Source of the DNA: Puia sp.
GTDB taxonomy: Bacteria; Bacteroidota; Bacteroidia; Chitinophagales; Chitinophagaceae
Direction of reading: 5' to 3'
DNA length: 64,000 bases
Assembly: GCA_031292515.1 (NCBI GenBank)
Contig: JARLGZ010000247.1
Coordinates: 104,193-168,192, forward strand
Below are positions 27,621-37,679 of the stretch, piece by piece. Each line of letters begins with the position of its first letter. Position 1 is the stretch's first letter. Below the pieces are notes generated by a model. It worked only from the letters and a program-made list of their open reading frames with translations. It searched no databases and was not told where the DNA came from. Both the position numbers and the translations under genes were made by a program.

Positions 27621-27765
27621 AGGGTAGGGGAGGGTGGGAAACCCCGTCCCCTACCCTGTCGCTGCTGATCCACGAGACCTGCCCGCAGGCGGTCAGGGCC
27701 AGGTTGACTGTGACACGCTCGCCCGGCAAGATGTTCCATTGTGACACGGTCACAATGGTCTTGCC
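27621..27765. other. Candidate oriT region (two adjacent inverted repeats)
   Basis: AGGGTAGGGG…CCCCTACCCT (27621..27657) and GGCAAGA-tgtt-CCATTGTGAC-acg-GTCACAATGG-TCTTGCC (27725..27765), just upstream of the MobC/relaxase genes. Confidence 0.55.
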
Positions 27766-27855
27766 CCTTCACCTCCACAGTCGGTTGGGGAATACAACGA
27801 GCACTGCCTCCGAAGTCGGCAGTGCTTAATACAAATCGAATCAAAAGGAAATCAT

Positions 27856-28257
27856 ATGAAAAAATCATCATCCTCCAATCAGCCACGAAAGGCCTGGTTA
27901 TCGTTCCGCCTCAATGAGGAGGAGCAGCAATTGTTAAACGAGCGCTTTAAAAATTCTGGATGCCGGCAATTGTCCGACTACATCCGCCGCATGGTGCTTC
28001 AAAAACCGGTGAATGTAAAATTCAGAAATGCGTCTGTCGATGACTTTTTGACAGACATGTTGCAACTTAAAAAGGAGTTGAATCAAATTGGAAACAACTT
28101 CAACCAGGCCGTTCATCAGCTCTATACACTGGAAAGATTGGGTGACTTTGAACATTGGATTCTTACCAACGAGCAAGACAAAGCCCGTCTATTTGGGCAG
28201 ATAGAAATTATTTTATCACGTGTTGAAAAACTCTATGCACTATGGTCGCAAAAATAG
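27856..28257 (+). CDS. MobC-like relaxosome accessory protein
   Basis: KAWLSFRLNEEEQQLLNERFKNSGCRQLSDYIRRMVL…LKKELNQIGNNFNQAVHQL is a MobC/RHH pattern; overlaps the relaxase start. Confidence 0.85.
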   Translation: MKKSSSSNQPRKAWLSFRLNEEEQQLLNERFKNSGCRQLSDYIRRMVLQKPVNVKFRNASVDDFLTDMLQLKKELNQIGNNFNQAVHQLYTLERLGDFEHWILTNEQDKARLFGQIEIILSRVEKLYALWSQK

Positions 28258-29603
28258 CAACCAACTCCAGGTTGGACAAATCATTAAACTACAATGAGAA
28301 AAAATTGGAGAATGGACAGGCAGAATTGATTCTTGCCAACGGCTTTCTGAAAGACATGGATCGGCTTACTTTTTATGAAAAGATGGAACGATTCGAGCGG
28401 CAAAATGACTTGAATCCCGATTCGAAAGTAAACACGATGCATACGAAGGTTTCTTTTGATCCGTCCGAAAAGGAAACGCTTACCAATGAGCAATTGGCAA
28501 AAATTGCGGAGCGTTACATGCAAGGGATTGGTTTCGGTGACCAACCTTATTTGGTATATTACCACAAAGACACGGATGTTCCCCACATTCACATCCTCTC
28601 GACGATGATCGATTCGGAGGGCAATCGTATCCGCGATTTTAATATCGCCAAGGACAAAAGTGAGCCGACAAGAAAAGCAATCGAGGAAGAATTCGGCCTG
28701 GTAAAAGCCGCCGACCATGCTAAAAAGGTTGAATATGAATTGGCGCCCGTGAATGCTGAGAAAATCATTCATGGAGAGAAACCAACCAAACAGGCCATTC
28801 AAAATACGCTGCACTCCGTATTGAAAGAATACAATGTGACCTCGTTGTCTGAGTTGAATGCTGTGCTTCGCCAATATAATATTATGGCAGATCCGGGGGA
28901 GGAAGGATCTCGGACAAAACAGTATCGTGGGTTAAGTTATAAGGTCTTGGACGAAAAGGGTGACACGGCGGGTATCCCGATTAAGGCAAGCGATTTTTAT
29001 TTTAAGCCCACCTTGGACAAACTGGAAGAGAAATTTGAGTCTGACCGGTCCGAACGAAAAGAGAAGCTGTCGGATCTCCGGTCGAAAATCGATGTGACGC
29101 TTGCCCAGCAGCCCGAGAACTTGAAATCTTTTTTAGATGCACTTTCCCAGGCGAATATAGATGTTGTTGTCTGGCAGGGGGAAGGAGGAAGGATTTATGG
29201 GATGACGTATGTTGACCATGATCTAAAGATCGGCGCCAAGGGGAGCGACCTGGGAAAAGCGTATTCAGGCGGCGCTATCTCGGAAAGGTTCGGCAACCAG
29301 GAGGCGCTACAACCCGATTCTCCCTTTCTCTCCAAAGATGCCGGAAAATATCCATCGAACAACGAACAAAGCTGGGATGGTTTTAGCGATGGTGTCCCAA
29401 AACCGCAGAAATGGCCTGCTGACATAGAGCCAACCGGCGACAAAATGGATGCATTGTTCTGGAAGGCAGCACCAGAAACCCAGGATTGGAATTTGAAATC
29501 TCCGCAGGTGCTTTCTGGACTATTGAAATTGGACGGCGGCGGAGAAGATATCCCCAAAGAACTTAAAAAGGACAAGAGACAACGTCGAAGGAAATCACTG
29601 TAA
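28242..29603 (+). CDS. MobB/VirD2-like relaxase (mobilization protein)
   Basis: LNYNEKKLENGQAEL… and VYYHKDTDVPHIHILSTMID (HxH-type relaxase motif). Confidence 0.9.
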   Translation: MVAKIATNSRLDKSLNYNEKKLENGQAELILANGFLKDMDRLTFYEKMERFERQNDLNPDSKVNTMHTKVSFDPSEKETLTNEQLAKIAERYMQGIGFGDQPYLVYYHKDTDVPHIHILSTMIDSEGNRIRDFNIAKDKSEPTRKAIEEEFGLVKAADHAKKVEYELAPVNAEKIIHGEKPTKQAIQNTLHSVLKEYNVTSLSELNAVLRQYNIMADPGEEGSRTKQYRGLSYKVLDEKGDTAGIPIKASDFYFKPTLDKLEEKFESDRSERKEKLSDLRSKIDVTLAQQPENLKSFLDALSQANIDVVVWQGEGGRIYGMTYVDHDLKIGAKGSDLGKAYSGGAISERFGNQEALQPDSPFLSKDAGKYPSNNEQSWDGFSDGVPKPQKWPADIEPTGDKMDALFWKAAPETQDWNLKSPQVLSGLLKLDGGGEDIPKELKKDKRQRRRKSL

Positions 29604-29614
29604 ACATTTTAACC

Positions 29615-31603
29615 ATGCAATTACAGCACGAAAGAGACTTTCGGGAAGTCCGATGGCTTGCCGCGTCTATCAGTATATTCATTCTTCTGACACACTATTA
29701 TTATAGTTGCTATCAAGCTTTTGAGAGTTGGCATTTTACCAGCGCGGGCTTGTATAAACTCGTTCGAAATCTTTCCCACGGAGGACTGTTTCAAAAGGTT
29801 TTTTTATGCAAAGTGCTTTCGATTCTTTTCATCTCGATGACGCATTTAGGAGTTGCCGTAGGTGGCCGGGGGGTATCCCGGCTCAGGCTTTTGTTTTATC
29901 TTGTTTCGGGAAGTTGCCTTTATTTTATGGGATCGTGGCTCCTTTACCTGGAATGGGACATCTCTCGACTTGCAATTATTTACATTGTTGTCACGACCAT
30001 AGGCTGGCTGATCCTTTACCGATCGACAGCCATCATCGCAGGAAGTATCAGCTTGGTCGTCGCCAAAGATGTCTTTAACAAATTCAATGAGTCGTTTCCG
30101 CAGCAAGAGGATTTAAGTAAAAGCCCCTTTAGCGTAAACATCCGGGCCAAATACCGATTCAGAAACAGTGTGCGAGATAGTTGGCTCAATATCAGGGAGG
30201 TTTTCAAAGGGAGTATTATTCTGGGCCTTCCCGGATCGGGAAAAACGCGGTATTTTTTTCGACCCATTATTAACCAATTAATCGAAAAGGAATTCTGTGG
30301 GATGGTGTTTGATTTCAAGTTCGATGATCTGAGTCGTCTCGCCTACAACGCATTAAAAAAGCATGAAAAAAACCTCACCTCCCCACCGGCTTTTTACGTC
30401 ATTAATTTTGAGGACCTCAGCCGTACGCACCGGTGCAATCCCCTTGATCCGGAAGCAATGCACGATATCTCCGACGCCCTGGAATCCGCGAAAATAATTC
30501 TCTTGGCTATCAACCGTCAATGGATACAACGCCAAGGGGAATTTTTTGTGGAATCGGCAATTAGTTTTATCACTGCCAACATCTGGTTTCTCCGTAAATA
30601 TGAGGATGGGAAATATTGTACGTTACCGCATTTAATTGAATTAATCCAATCCGACTACAATAGGCTATTCAGCGTGCTGCGAAGTTTTCCTGAAATATCG
30701 ACCTTAATCAATACGTTTGTTTCTGCTTTTTTAAGTGATACAATGGACCAGCTTGAGGGACAAGTGGCAAGCGCCCGCATTGCACTGTCTTCTCTGGCTT
30801 CCCCCAATCTCTATTATGTACTCGGCGCCTCCGATTTTACCCTGGACATCAACAACCCGGCAGACCCAAAACTTGTTTGTATGGGATCCAATCCTCAGAA
30901 GCAGATGTTGTATGGGGCGGTGTTGTCGCTGTATATCTCCCGGATGATCAAAATCATTAATAAAAAGGGACAGCGACCTTGTTTCCTGGTGATGGATGAA
31001 TACCCTACAATCTACTTCCCCGGAATGGATACCCTTTTGGCGACGGGCAGACAACATATGATTGCCCCTTTTTTGGGGGTGCAACAGATCGATCAGTTGC
31101 GCAAAGAATATGGCCGGGAGCACGCCGATGTCATCTTTAATCTGCCGGCAAATATCATGGCTAGTATGTCAAACGGGGACACCGATAAACTCGTTTCTGA
31201 ACGAATCGGCCGGATTATTCAGCCGCATAAATCTTTCTCCATCAACAGCAGGGATTCATCTACCAGCCAAAGCGAACACCTGGATTATGCAATACCGGCA
31301 TCCAAAATAAGTACTTTCAGCAGTGGCGAATTCGTAGGCATCGTAGCGGATAGTCCTGATGAGAAGGTTTCCTTGAAGGCTTTTCACTGTGAAATCCAAC
31401 CCGATTTGGAAATGGAAAAAGATTACCAGGAGAATTCGGTGGATCTTCCAATTATTCGGACATTGGGACGATATGAAATAGAGGACAATTTCAATCAAAT
31501 AAAAGCCGACATTCAAAAAATACTGACAAAACAAATGGAACGAATGGCTAAGTCCCCCGTTCTTTCAAAACTCATTATTAATAAATCTGCAGATCGGCGA
31601 TGA
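29615..31603 (+). CDS. VirD4/TraG-like type IV coupling ATPase
   Basis: Walker A GLPGSGKTRYFF, FLVMDEYPTIYFPGMDTLLATGRQ Walker B region, N-terminal TM segments. Confidence 0.9.
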   Translation: MQLQHERDFREVRWLAASISIFILLTHYYYSCYQAFESWHFTSAGLYKLVRNLSHGGLFQKVFLCKVLSILFISMTHLGVAVGGRGVSRLRLLFYLVSGSCLYFMGSWLLYLEWDISRLAIIYIVVTTIGWLILYRSTAIIAGSISLVVAKDVFNKFNESFPQQEDLSKSPFSVNIRAKYRFRNSVRDSWLNIREVFKGSIILGLPGSGKTRYFFRPIINQLIEKEFCGMVFDFKFDDLSRLAYNALKKHEKNLTSPPAFYVINFEDLSRTHRCNPLDPEAMHDISDALESAKIILLAINRQWIQRQGEFFVESAISFITANIWFLRKYEDGKYCTLPHLIELIQSDYNRLFSVLRSFPEISTLINTFVSAFLSDTMDQLEGQVASARIALSSLASPNLYYVLGASDFTLDINNPADPKLVCMGSNPQKQMLYGAVLSLYISRMIKIINKKGQRPCFLVMDEYPTIYFPGMDTLLATGRQHMIAPFLGVQQIDQLRKEYGREHADVIFNLPANIMASMSNGDTDKLVSERIGRIIQPHKSFSINSRDSSTSQSEHLDYAIPASKISTFSSGEFVGIVADSPDEKVSLKAFHCEIQPDLEMEKDYQENSVDLPIIRTLGRYEIEDNFNQIKADIQKILTKQMERMAKSPVLSKLIINKSADRR

Positions 31604-31662
31604 CAGACGGCTTGTTGAGTAGAGGGTGCCAGGGACCGAATATATCCGTACGGCAATCTTTG

Positions 31663-31932
31663 TCATTTTGCCAGGGCTTCCATGGCCGCTGTACGAGTGG
31701 CGAGAAATAGATAATTGCGAGCCTTTTGTATAGTTTGAAAATGTTCCATTTTCTTGTAAAAGGTTCCTAGTACTTTATCCGCGATCCTATTGCCGACATC
31801 TTCGTTTGTCACGATGGAACCTGCAAACCCACTAAGCTCATCGAAATATGTGGCATGGAATAATTCACGTGCTTTACCATCGCCCGTTAGCATCGCCTGG
31901 TATGCAACTTCCTCGAAAGATTGGCTATTCAT
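31663..31932 (-). pseudogene. Short sigma-70 region-2-like ORF, possibly a truncated sigma factor
   Basis: 89 aa resembling the N-terminal part of Bacteroidota ECF sigma factors, no region 4. Confidence 0.35.
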
Positions 31933-32011
31933 TGTTTCAATATATGAAAAGTTTTAAATATTGTTGCTCCAACATCCAAAATTTCCGGCAGTGAACGAGA
32001 GCCTCCTTATC

Positions 32012-32797
32012 TTAGGTCAGATAATCTACCCTTGGTGGCTGGTGTAAGGTGGGCAGAAAAAGTGCATCTCGACGAGCGTTTCTAACGGAGGTCGTCCAGG
32101 ACAGGGGTGCGGTGAATGCTAGGCCAGTTGTCGTATTTTTAATGACTTCTTTTGTCCATTTTTGATAACGCTTAGATGGACCGCGTTTGCGTTTTTGTCT
32201 TTGTAAAATGGTTGTAAACACCGTTTGTTCGGGAACCATTATTTTTTTGAAAAGGCTTTTTAAAGCATCCGATTTGGTATTCAAAACGGTTTGCCTTTTG
32301 ATATTTAGTGCTGCTGCTATTTCACCTATACTTTTTCTGTCTAAATAGAGAAATTCAATAACCTGGCGTTGCCGAGGTGTAAGGATGGAGATCGTTTTCA
32401 GTACTTCAAGAATTTGAGATTGATGTCGCTCTTCCGCGCACTTAGGTGGTTCTACATCCTCGTTGTCAATACCCCAATCGGAAGGATCCTGCGTTTTGGC
32501 CATTATAGTTATGACATTTCTTTTTTTCTTTCTTTCGCGGAATAGATCAATTGCTGCATTTTTTGCAACCTTGTTGAGCCATGCTTGGGCATGTTTTGCA
32601 CTGGTAAGGGATGAACGATGCTTGAAGAATTTAAAGAACGTTTCCGAGACAATATCCTGCGCATCTTCTTTTGACATTCCTTTGCAGTACAATCTGCGAA
32701 CCAGGTTGGCATATTGCGTTAAATAAAATTCAGCGATCATGGAATTGTCTGACGCTAAGAAGGAGGCTTCCTGGGGACGATGAGTGAGGAATTCCAA
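32012..32797 (-). CDS. ECF-type RNA polymerase sigma factor
   Basis: Region 2 (EFYLTQYANLVRRLYCKGMSKEDAQDIVSETFFKFFKH) and region 4 (LTPRQRQVIEFLYLDRKSIGEIAAALNIKRQTV). Confidence 0.85.
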   Translation of the reverse strand: MEFLTHRPQEASFLASDNSMIAEFYLTQYANLVRRLYCKGMSKEDAQDIVSETFFKFFKHRSSLTSAKHAQAWLNKVAKNAAIDLFRERKKKRNVITIMAKTQDPSDWGIDNEDVEPPKCAEERHQSQILEVLKTISILTPRQRQVIEFLYLDRKSIGEIAAALNIKRQTVLNTKSDALKSLFKKIMVPEQTVFTTILQRQKRKRGPSKRYQKWTKEVIKNTTTGLAFTAPLSWTTSVRNARRDALFLPTLHQPPRVDYLT

Positions 32798-33133
32798 TGA
32801 AGTAGATTTTGGTTATCGGAAAATGGGTGAGAAGACGAGTGGTGTCACGAAAATCCCGGCTAAAATCTTTATTGCTCGAGATTGACTAGAAGCCAATTTG
32901 AATTGCGTGGGGAAAATTAGATAACTGGATTGCTACGACAAGGTCGCCAGCGATTCCATCAGAAAGAAATAATTTCTTCTATCGTCGGAGAAATGTTTGG
33001 AGGGATAATCGGGTCTCAATGGATTGATTTGGAATCTAAAATATAGGTTTATTCAGTAAATCCATCAGAAATTGTAAATTGTTTTGGTTTTTTAACAATT
33101 CTTTTCGCCGAGCAGATGGAAAGAAAGTACATT

Positions 33134-35857
33134 TCATTTTGAGCGCCGGGGAAACTGGTAGGACAGTGAAAACAACCAATGTCGACCCAGCGCATTGGTT
33201 GTCGTTTCAGTGATTTGGCTTCCCAAAATAGACCGGCTGAGCCCAATGTTCTGGTTGAATAAATCATCTATTTGCCAGCTAATGATCAGTAGATTGTGGA
33301 CAGCGTACCTTCTGAGGCCGAACCCATAAATGAATGTGGAATTGATGCCGTCAAAGGGGGTTAACTTTTGGCGCCATGTATAAGCTACCGTATTTAAGAA
33401 CTCAAATTTGGGGAACAAAAATACGCTTCCTCGCAACAGGTGATCTTGCTGCCAGAAGTGGGTATTTCCCAGGATGTTGATGGAACTGGACGTCGTACTA
33501 TAGGAAAGATTGAATCTGGCCTCAAAAGCATATTTGTCGGCGACCGATTTGATGACGAATAGTCCGGCACGGGCGGTTGCATTGCGATTATTACTCAGAT
33601 CTTGGTTTACAAACGAATAGTTGGCAGCCAGGGAGATTGCCGAAGTAACGCCGAACTCGATCCCGGATGACATTAGGGTCCGGGAGGCAAAAGTGCTTGC
33701 CGTAAAATTTCGGCTACCGGGCACATTTACGGGCTGACTAATCTGACGACCCAATGAGTCTATTTCGGTTTTTACACTAATATCCGATGTTGTATAGTTG
33801 TACTGTAAACCCACGCTGACAAAAAACGGCCTTGTTTTGAAAAAACTCATGTTTAATGCACGGCCGACTCCTGTTTTCAGGGTAGGATTTCCTTCGTTAA
33901 TGTGCAGCGGGTCGGTATTGTTTTGGACCTGCTGCAGTTGTGTGGGATTGGGAGCTTGAAAGCTGGTTCCGTAGTAAAGGGAAAGACGGTCATAAGGGTC
34001 AAAATTGTAAAGGAGCGTCGCCCTGGGCGCAAAAAAAAGAAAATAATAATCTATTGAATTGTGTTGGGCTTGATCGTTTTGAGTGATTGTGTAGGATTGA
34101 ACATCAGCCATTATACTGTAAGAAAAGGATCTGTTTTGACCTTGAACACCTACAGACATGTGTTGATCCAATGTGACATCCTTATACTCGCTGCTTAGAC
34201 TGTCAATAATATTGTTGTATTTCTGGCCTGACCGACTAAAGGTACCGATTGTTGCATTGTTTGTTGAGGAAGAAAAATTATAAGAGAGTGCCACATTTAA
34301 CAATTTGGTGACCGGTTCCACGTAATCCATCGACCCTGAAATCGCAATCGTCCTATTGGACAGATCTTTTCGTTGGTCGATCGTATCGGACGCCATCGGG
34401 GGGACGCCGGTGAAGGTGGCGATGGAATACAGGAGCCCATTTCCTTTGTCCGAGGAACTTGCCAAGCCAAGACTCAACGAGAGATTTCTGCCTGATTTGT
34501 TGAAAAACTGTCTCCAGGTTCCGTATAAACTGACGTAATAGTTGCTGGTTTTGTCGTCTATTGTACGTAGACTCTTATTAATCAGGCTGTCATTGAACCA
34601 ACTGGATCCGGAGCTGACAAGCCGATTTCCGCCAATGGAAGTCTGGCCTTGGGCGTAGATTTGCAAGGCTGACAAGGAATCTAGTTTGTCTTCGATCAAT
34701 ACAGCGGATTGCTGCTTGGATTGGTAATTCGAAGAGCGATTGGTCTGCTCCTGGAGGTAGATTGAGTCTGGCAAAAGTTGGCGATTCAATAAGACGCTAG
34801 TTGGATTAGTAGTAGTATAGCCATACTGACCGTTTGCGTTTATATGAACACCCACACCCCAATCGTTTGCATAGTGAAGACCCGCGCCAGCAACAAGGGG
34901 AATGCCGATACCTGCCGATCCGCCCAACGGGTCGTTATTGTCTCGCTGCAAATTTAAGCCCGCGCTATGGTCAGCTACAGTTGTATTTACTTGACTGCTT
35001 CCCACATTATCCATCATTCCGATTACAACGAACTGCCGTTTTTTTTTGAATCCTGCCTCTACCGCCGAAGCATCATAATAACCGGATGGGTTACCACCCG
35101 CCTGTATTTTTTTTAGGGTAACCTGTTTACTGTTGTCTTTTAGCACCAGGTTAACGGTAGTACTTCTTTTTCCATCATCGACACCGGTAAAGTCAGCCTG
35201 GAGCGATTTTTTTTCCAAGACCTGCACCTTTGCGATCATATCGGCGGTGAGATTTTTTGTTACCGCTCCCGGCGACCCCCCGAAAATCTCTTCTCCATCC
35301 ACCAGCAATTTATCGACTTTTTTGCCGCCGATTAACAGAGAGCCGTCGTCGTTTACCTGGATTCCAGGCAGTTTGGCCAAAAGCGCCGAAACCGCAGCAT
35401 TTTCCGCAACGCGAAAATGCGCTGTATTATAGTCCATCGTGTCACCATGCATGACCGCGGCGGGTACTTTTGCACTGACAACTGCCGGCGTTAAGGTGTC
35501 TTCGAGATTGTGTAGGATGAATAATCCCAAATCTGGTCTTTCCGGCGTCAAATCGATAATACTGTCCAAGGTTTTATGTCCTACGGCGGTGATCGTCAGT
35601 TTAAATCGACCTTTCGTAAGGATAGTAAGATGAAAACTGCCGTTTATTTCGGATACAGTGGACATGGCGGTTTCGGAACCACGAGGCCATATCGATACGG
35701 ATGCCGAAGAAATGCCTTTGAACGTCGCCCCATCGATCACACGACCAGAAACGAATTGGGCCGTTGCATAATTGAATCCCAGAAAGGATCCCGCCAAAAG
35801 CAACAAGCGTCTCAAAAATGATATTTCGGGTGAGATATAATTGCATATGATTCTCAA
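33134..35857 (-). CDS. TonB-dependent receptor/outer-membrane beta-barrel protein with N-terminal carboxypeptidase-regulatory-like domain
   Basis: ISGRVIDGATFKGISSASVSIW…, plug-like LLAKLPGIQVNDDGSLLIGGKKVDKLLVDGEEIFGG, long C-terminal barrel. Confidence 0.85.
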   Translation of the reverse strand: MRIICNYISPEISFLRRLLLLAGSFLGFNYATAQFVSGRVIDGATFKGISSASVSIWPRGSETAMSTVSEINGSFHLTILTKGRFKLTITAVGHKTLDSIIDLTPERPDLGLFILHNLEDTLTPAVVSAKVPAAVMHGDTMDYNTAHFRVAENAAVSALLAKLPGIQVNDDGSLLIGGKKVDKLLVDGEEIFGGSPGAVTKNLTADMIAKVQVLEKKSLQADFTGVDDGKRSTTVNLVLKDNSKQVTLKKIQAGGNPSGYYDASAVEAGFKKKRQFVVIGMMDNVGSSQVNTTVADHSAGLNLQRDNNDPLGGSAGIGIPLVAGAGLHYANDWGVGVHINANGQYGYTTTNPTSVLLNRQLLPDSIYLQEQTNRSSNYQSKQQSAVLIEDKLDSLSALQIYAQGQTSIGGNRLVSSGSSWFNDSLINKSLRTIDDKTSNYYVSLYGTWRQFFNKSGRNLSLSLGLASSSDKGNGLLYSIATFTGVPPMASDTIDQRKDLSNRTIAISGSMDYVEPVTKLLNVALSYNFSSSTNNATIGTFSRSGQKYNNIIDSLSSEYKDVTLDQHMSVGVQGQNRSFSYSIMADVQSYTITQNDQAQHNSIDYYFLFFAPRATLLYNFDPYDRLSLYYGTSFQAPNPTQLQQVQNNTDPLHINEGNPTLKTGVGRALNMSFFKTRPFFVSVGLQYNYTTSDISVKTEIDSLGRQISQPVNVPGSRNFTASTFASRTLMSSGIEFGVTSAISLAANYSFVNQDLSNNRNATARAGLFVIKSVADKYAFEARFNLSYSTTSSSINILGNTHFWQQDHLLRGSVFLFPKFEFLNTVAYTWRQKLTPFDGINSTFIYGFGLRRYAVHNLLIISWQIDDLFNQNIGLSRSILGSQITETTTNALGRHWLFSLSYQFPRRSK

Positions 35858-36009
35858 AACTGGAACTTATGTCCTGTAATTTATTTATTCGAGGTGCAGC
35901 CTCAATGCAGGACTGTGGTCAACTTTGCCTACGGCTTCCAACTTCTGGTTGTAAACAAGTTACGGGACCATTATGCGCAATTTTTAAGGGAGAGTGAGAT
36001 AGTAATGTA

Positions 36010-36885
36010 TTGATAATTAAAATATTACATGCTTATATTTCTTTTCCAGGAAAAAGGGTGTGGAAGACCAGAGGTTTCGCCGATTTCAATTTGTATGGGC
36101 TCAGTGCGTGTATTTCTTCTTTTCCCAGGGTGATTTCACCCTATCCTATTTTCGGTGGTTCTGTACCTTCAATAAAACTGTCTTACATGGCTTTGCCCCC
36201 CTTTCACGTACCAATGCTTGATGCGAATTTTATTTTGCGACGAACTTACGAGCTATCAAAATTATTACTCGACGCAATGACGGTAGTTGTTTTTATCGCC
36301 TCTGTGAAGTTGTGCCGACGTTCCTATCAACCACTCTATATGAAATCTCTACCAATCTATTTTTTGGTGGATGTAATCACAGAAGTAATAGCACAGTCAT
36401 TCCCTCATATTATGAATTTGACCTATTTTATTTTTATGTTTTTTGAACAGGCCTATTTTTCCTATTTTCTTTCACAAATAATTGCGACTCCTGGTGTCCG
36501 AAAACTTATCCTGGCATTGTTCCTTTCTTTTTTGATCCTGGTGTTACTGTCTGATATATTTATTGGCCATATTGTAACATTCGGTATCGGGGCCATATTA
36601 GAGGGTTTGTCAATCATTGTTCCTTGCTTTCTGTATTTTAAAAGATTGTTCTTACAGACTAGCACCATTGAACTTAAACGGGAGCCTTCCTTTTGGATGG
36701 TGACGGGCATTTTGTTTTACTTTCTGGTGCTAATCCCGGTAATTTGGTTTTCTGGCTCCTATTTTTATTTGGGAAATTACGACCTCTCACAGGTTTTATT
36801 TGGTTTCAACAATTTCTCTCAAATCATATCCTATACATTATTTATAAAAGCTATGACATGTCGTCAGAAAAAATTTTACTCGTAA
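36010..36885 (+). CDS. Membrane sensor-like protein (module 1)
   Basis: Multi-TM protein overlapping the kinase gene; resembles 38670..39308. Confidence 0.6.
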   Translation: MIIKILHAYISFPGKRVWKTRGFADFNLYGLSACISSFPRVISPYPIFGGSVPSIKLSYMALPPFHVPMLDANFILRRTYELSKLLLDAMTVVVFIASVKLCRRSYQPLYMKSLPIYFLVDVITEVIAQSFPHIMNLTYFIFMFFEQAYFSYFLSQIIATPGVRKLILALFLSFLILVLLSDIFIGHIVTFGIGAILEGLSIIVPCFLYFKRLFLQTSTIELKREPSFWMVTGILFYFLVLIPVIWFSGSYFYLGNYDLSQVLFGFNNFSQIISYTLFIKAMTCRQKKFYS

Positions 36886-37679
36886 CTTTTTTGGGCGTAA
36901 TCATTTTCATATGTGTTCTGGTTGGGTTTATTTATCTTATATTATTGCTCCATCAACGAAAAAAGCAGACGTATCAGCGAGGATTGGAACTTCTCAAAAC
37001 CCAATATGAACGAGAGGCATTGAGAAGCCAAGTGGAAGTGCATGAACAGACACTGGAACAGATATCCAGAGATCTTCACGATAATATTGGTCACTACGTG
37101 ACGTTGGCGAAATTATACTTAAATACAATAGGGGATGAATTGGGTGAGATTGGTGCAAGAAAAGTAGAACATGCGGTAGATCTGCTAACAAAGTCCCTGG
37201 AAGATATGCGCGATTTGTCGAGAAGCCTCAGCCTGGATTTAATTCATACGGCGGGTTTACCGGAAGCGATTGCAAAACAAGTTGAAAAATTGGAGAATGC
37301 ATCGCACTTCAGGATTAGCTTCCGTATATTCGGCAACTATCAGTATTTAGACGAACAGAAGGAGATCATTTTGTTTCGTATTTTACAGGAGGCCATAAGC
37401 AATGTCGTTCGTCACGCAAAAGCTAACTCGATAGCGATTACCTTGGAATGCACAACGATTTCAGTTGTTCTTATTATACAAGATGATGGTTTGGGTTTTG
37501 TAGTAGAAGATCTTTTTGAAAAGGATAAACCGAGCAAGCATATCGGCGGCCTGAGCAATATGAGAGCTCGCGCCCAGTTGATTAATGCAATTTTTGTCAT
37601 TGAAAGTGAACTGGGACACGGCACAAGAGTAAGAATTTCAATTCCATACAATAATACTTATTCTAAGATTGATGGATAA
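36858..37679 (+). CDS. Sensor histidine kinase (HisKA_3/HATPase), module 1
   Basis: ISRDLHDNIGHYVTLAKLYL H-box; ILQEAISNVVRHAKANS and DDGLGF N/G boxes. Confidence 0.9.
   Translation: MSSEKILLVTFLGVIIFICVLVGFIYLILLLHQRKKQTYQRGLELLKTQYEREALRSQVEVHEQTLEQISRDLHDNIGHYVTLAKLYLNTIGDELGEIGARKVEHAVDLLTKSLEDMRDLSRSLSLDLIHTAGLPEAIAKQVEKLENASHFRISFRIFGNYQYLDEQKEIILFRILQEAISNVVRHAKANSIAITLECTTISVVLIIQDDGLGFVVEDLFEKDKPSKHIGGLSNMRARAQLINAIFVIESELGHGTRVRISIPYNNTYSKIDG

Noticed and set aside
28284-28874. 196-aa - strand ORF antisense to the relaxase
   Set aside because: Shadow of a clear relaxase reading frame.
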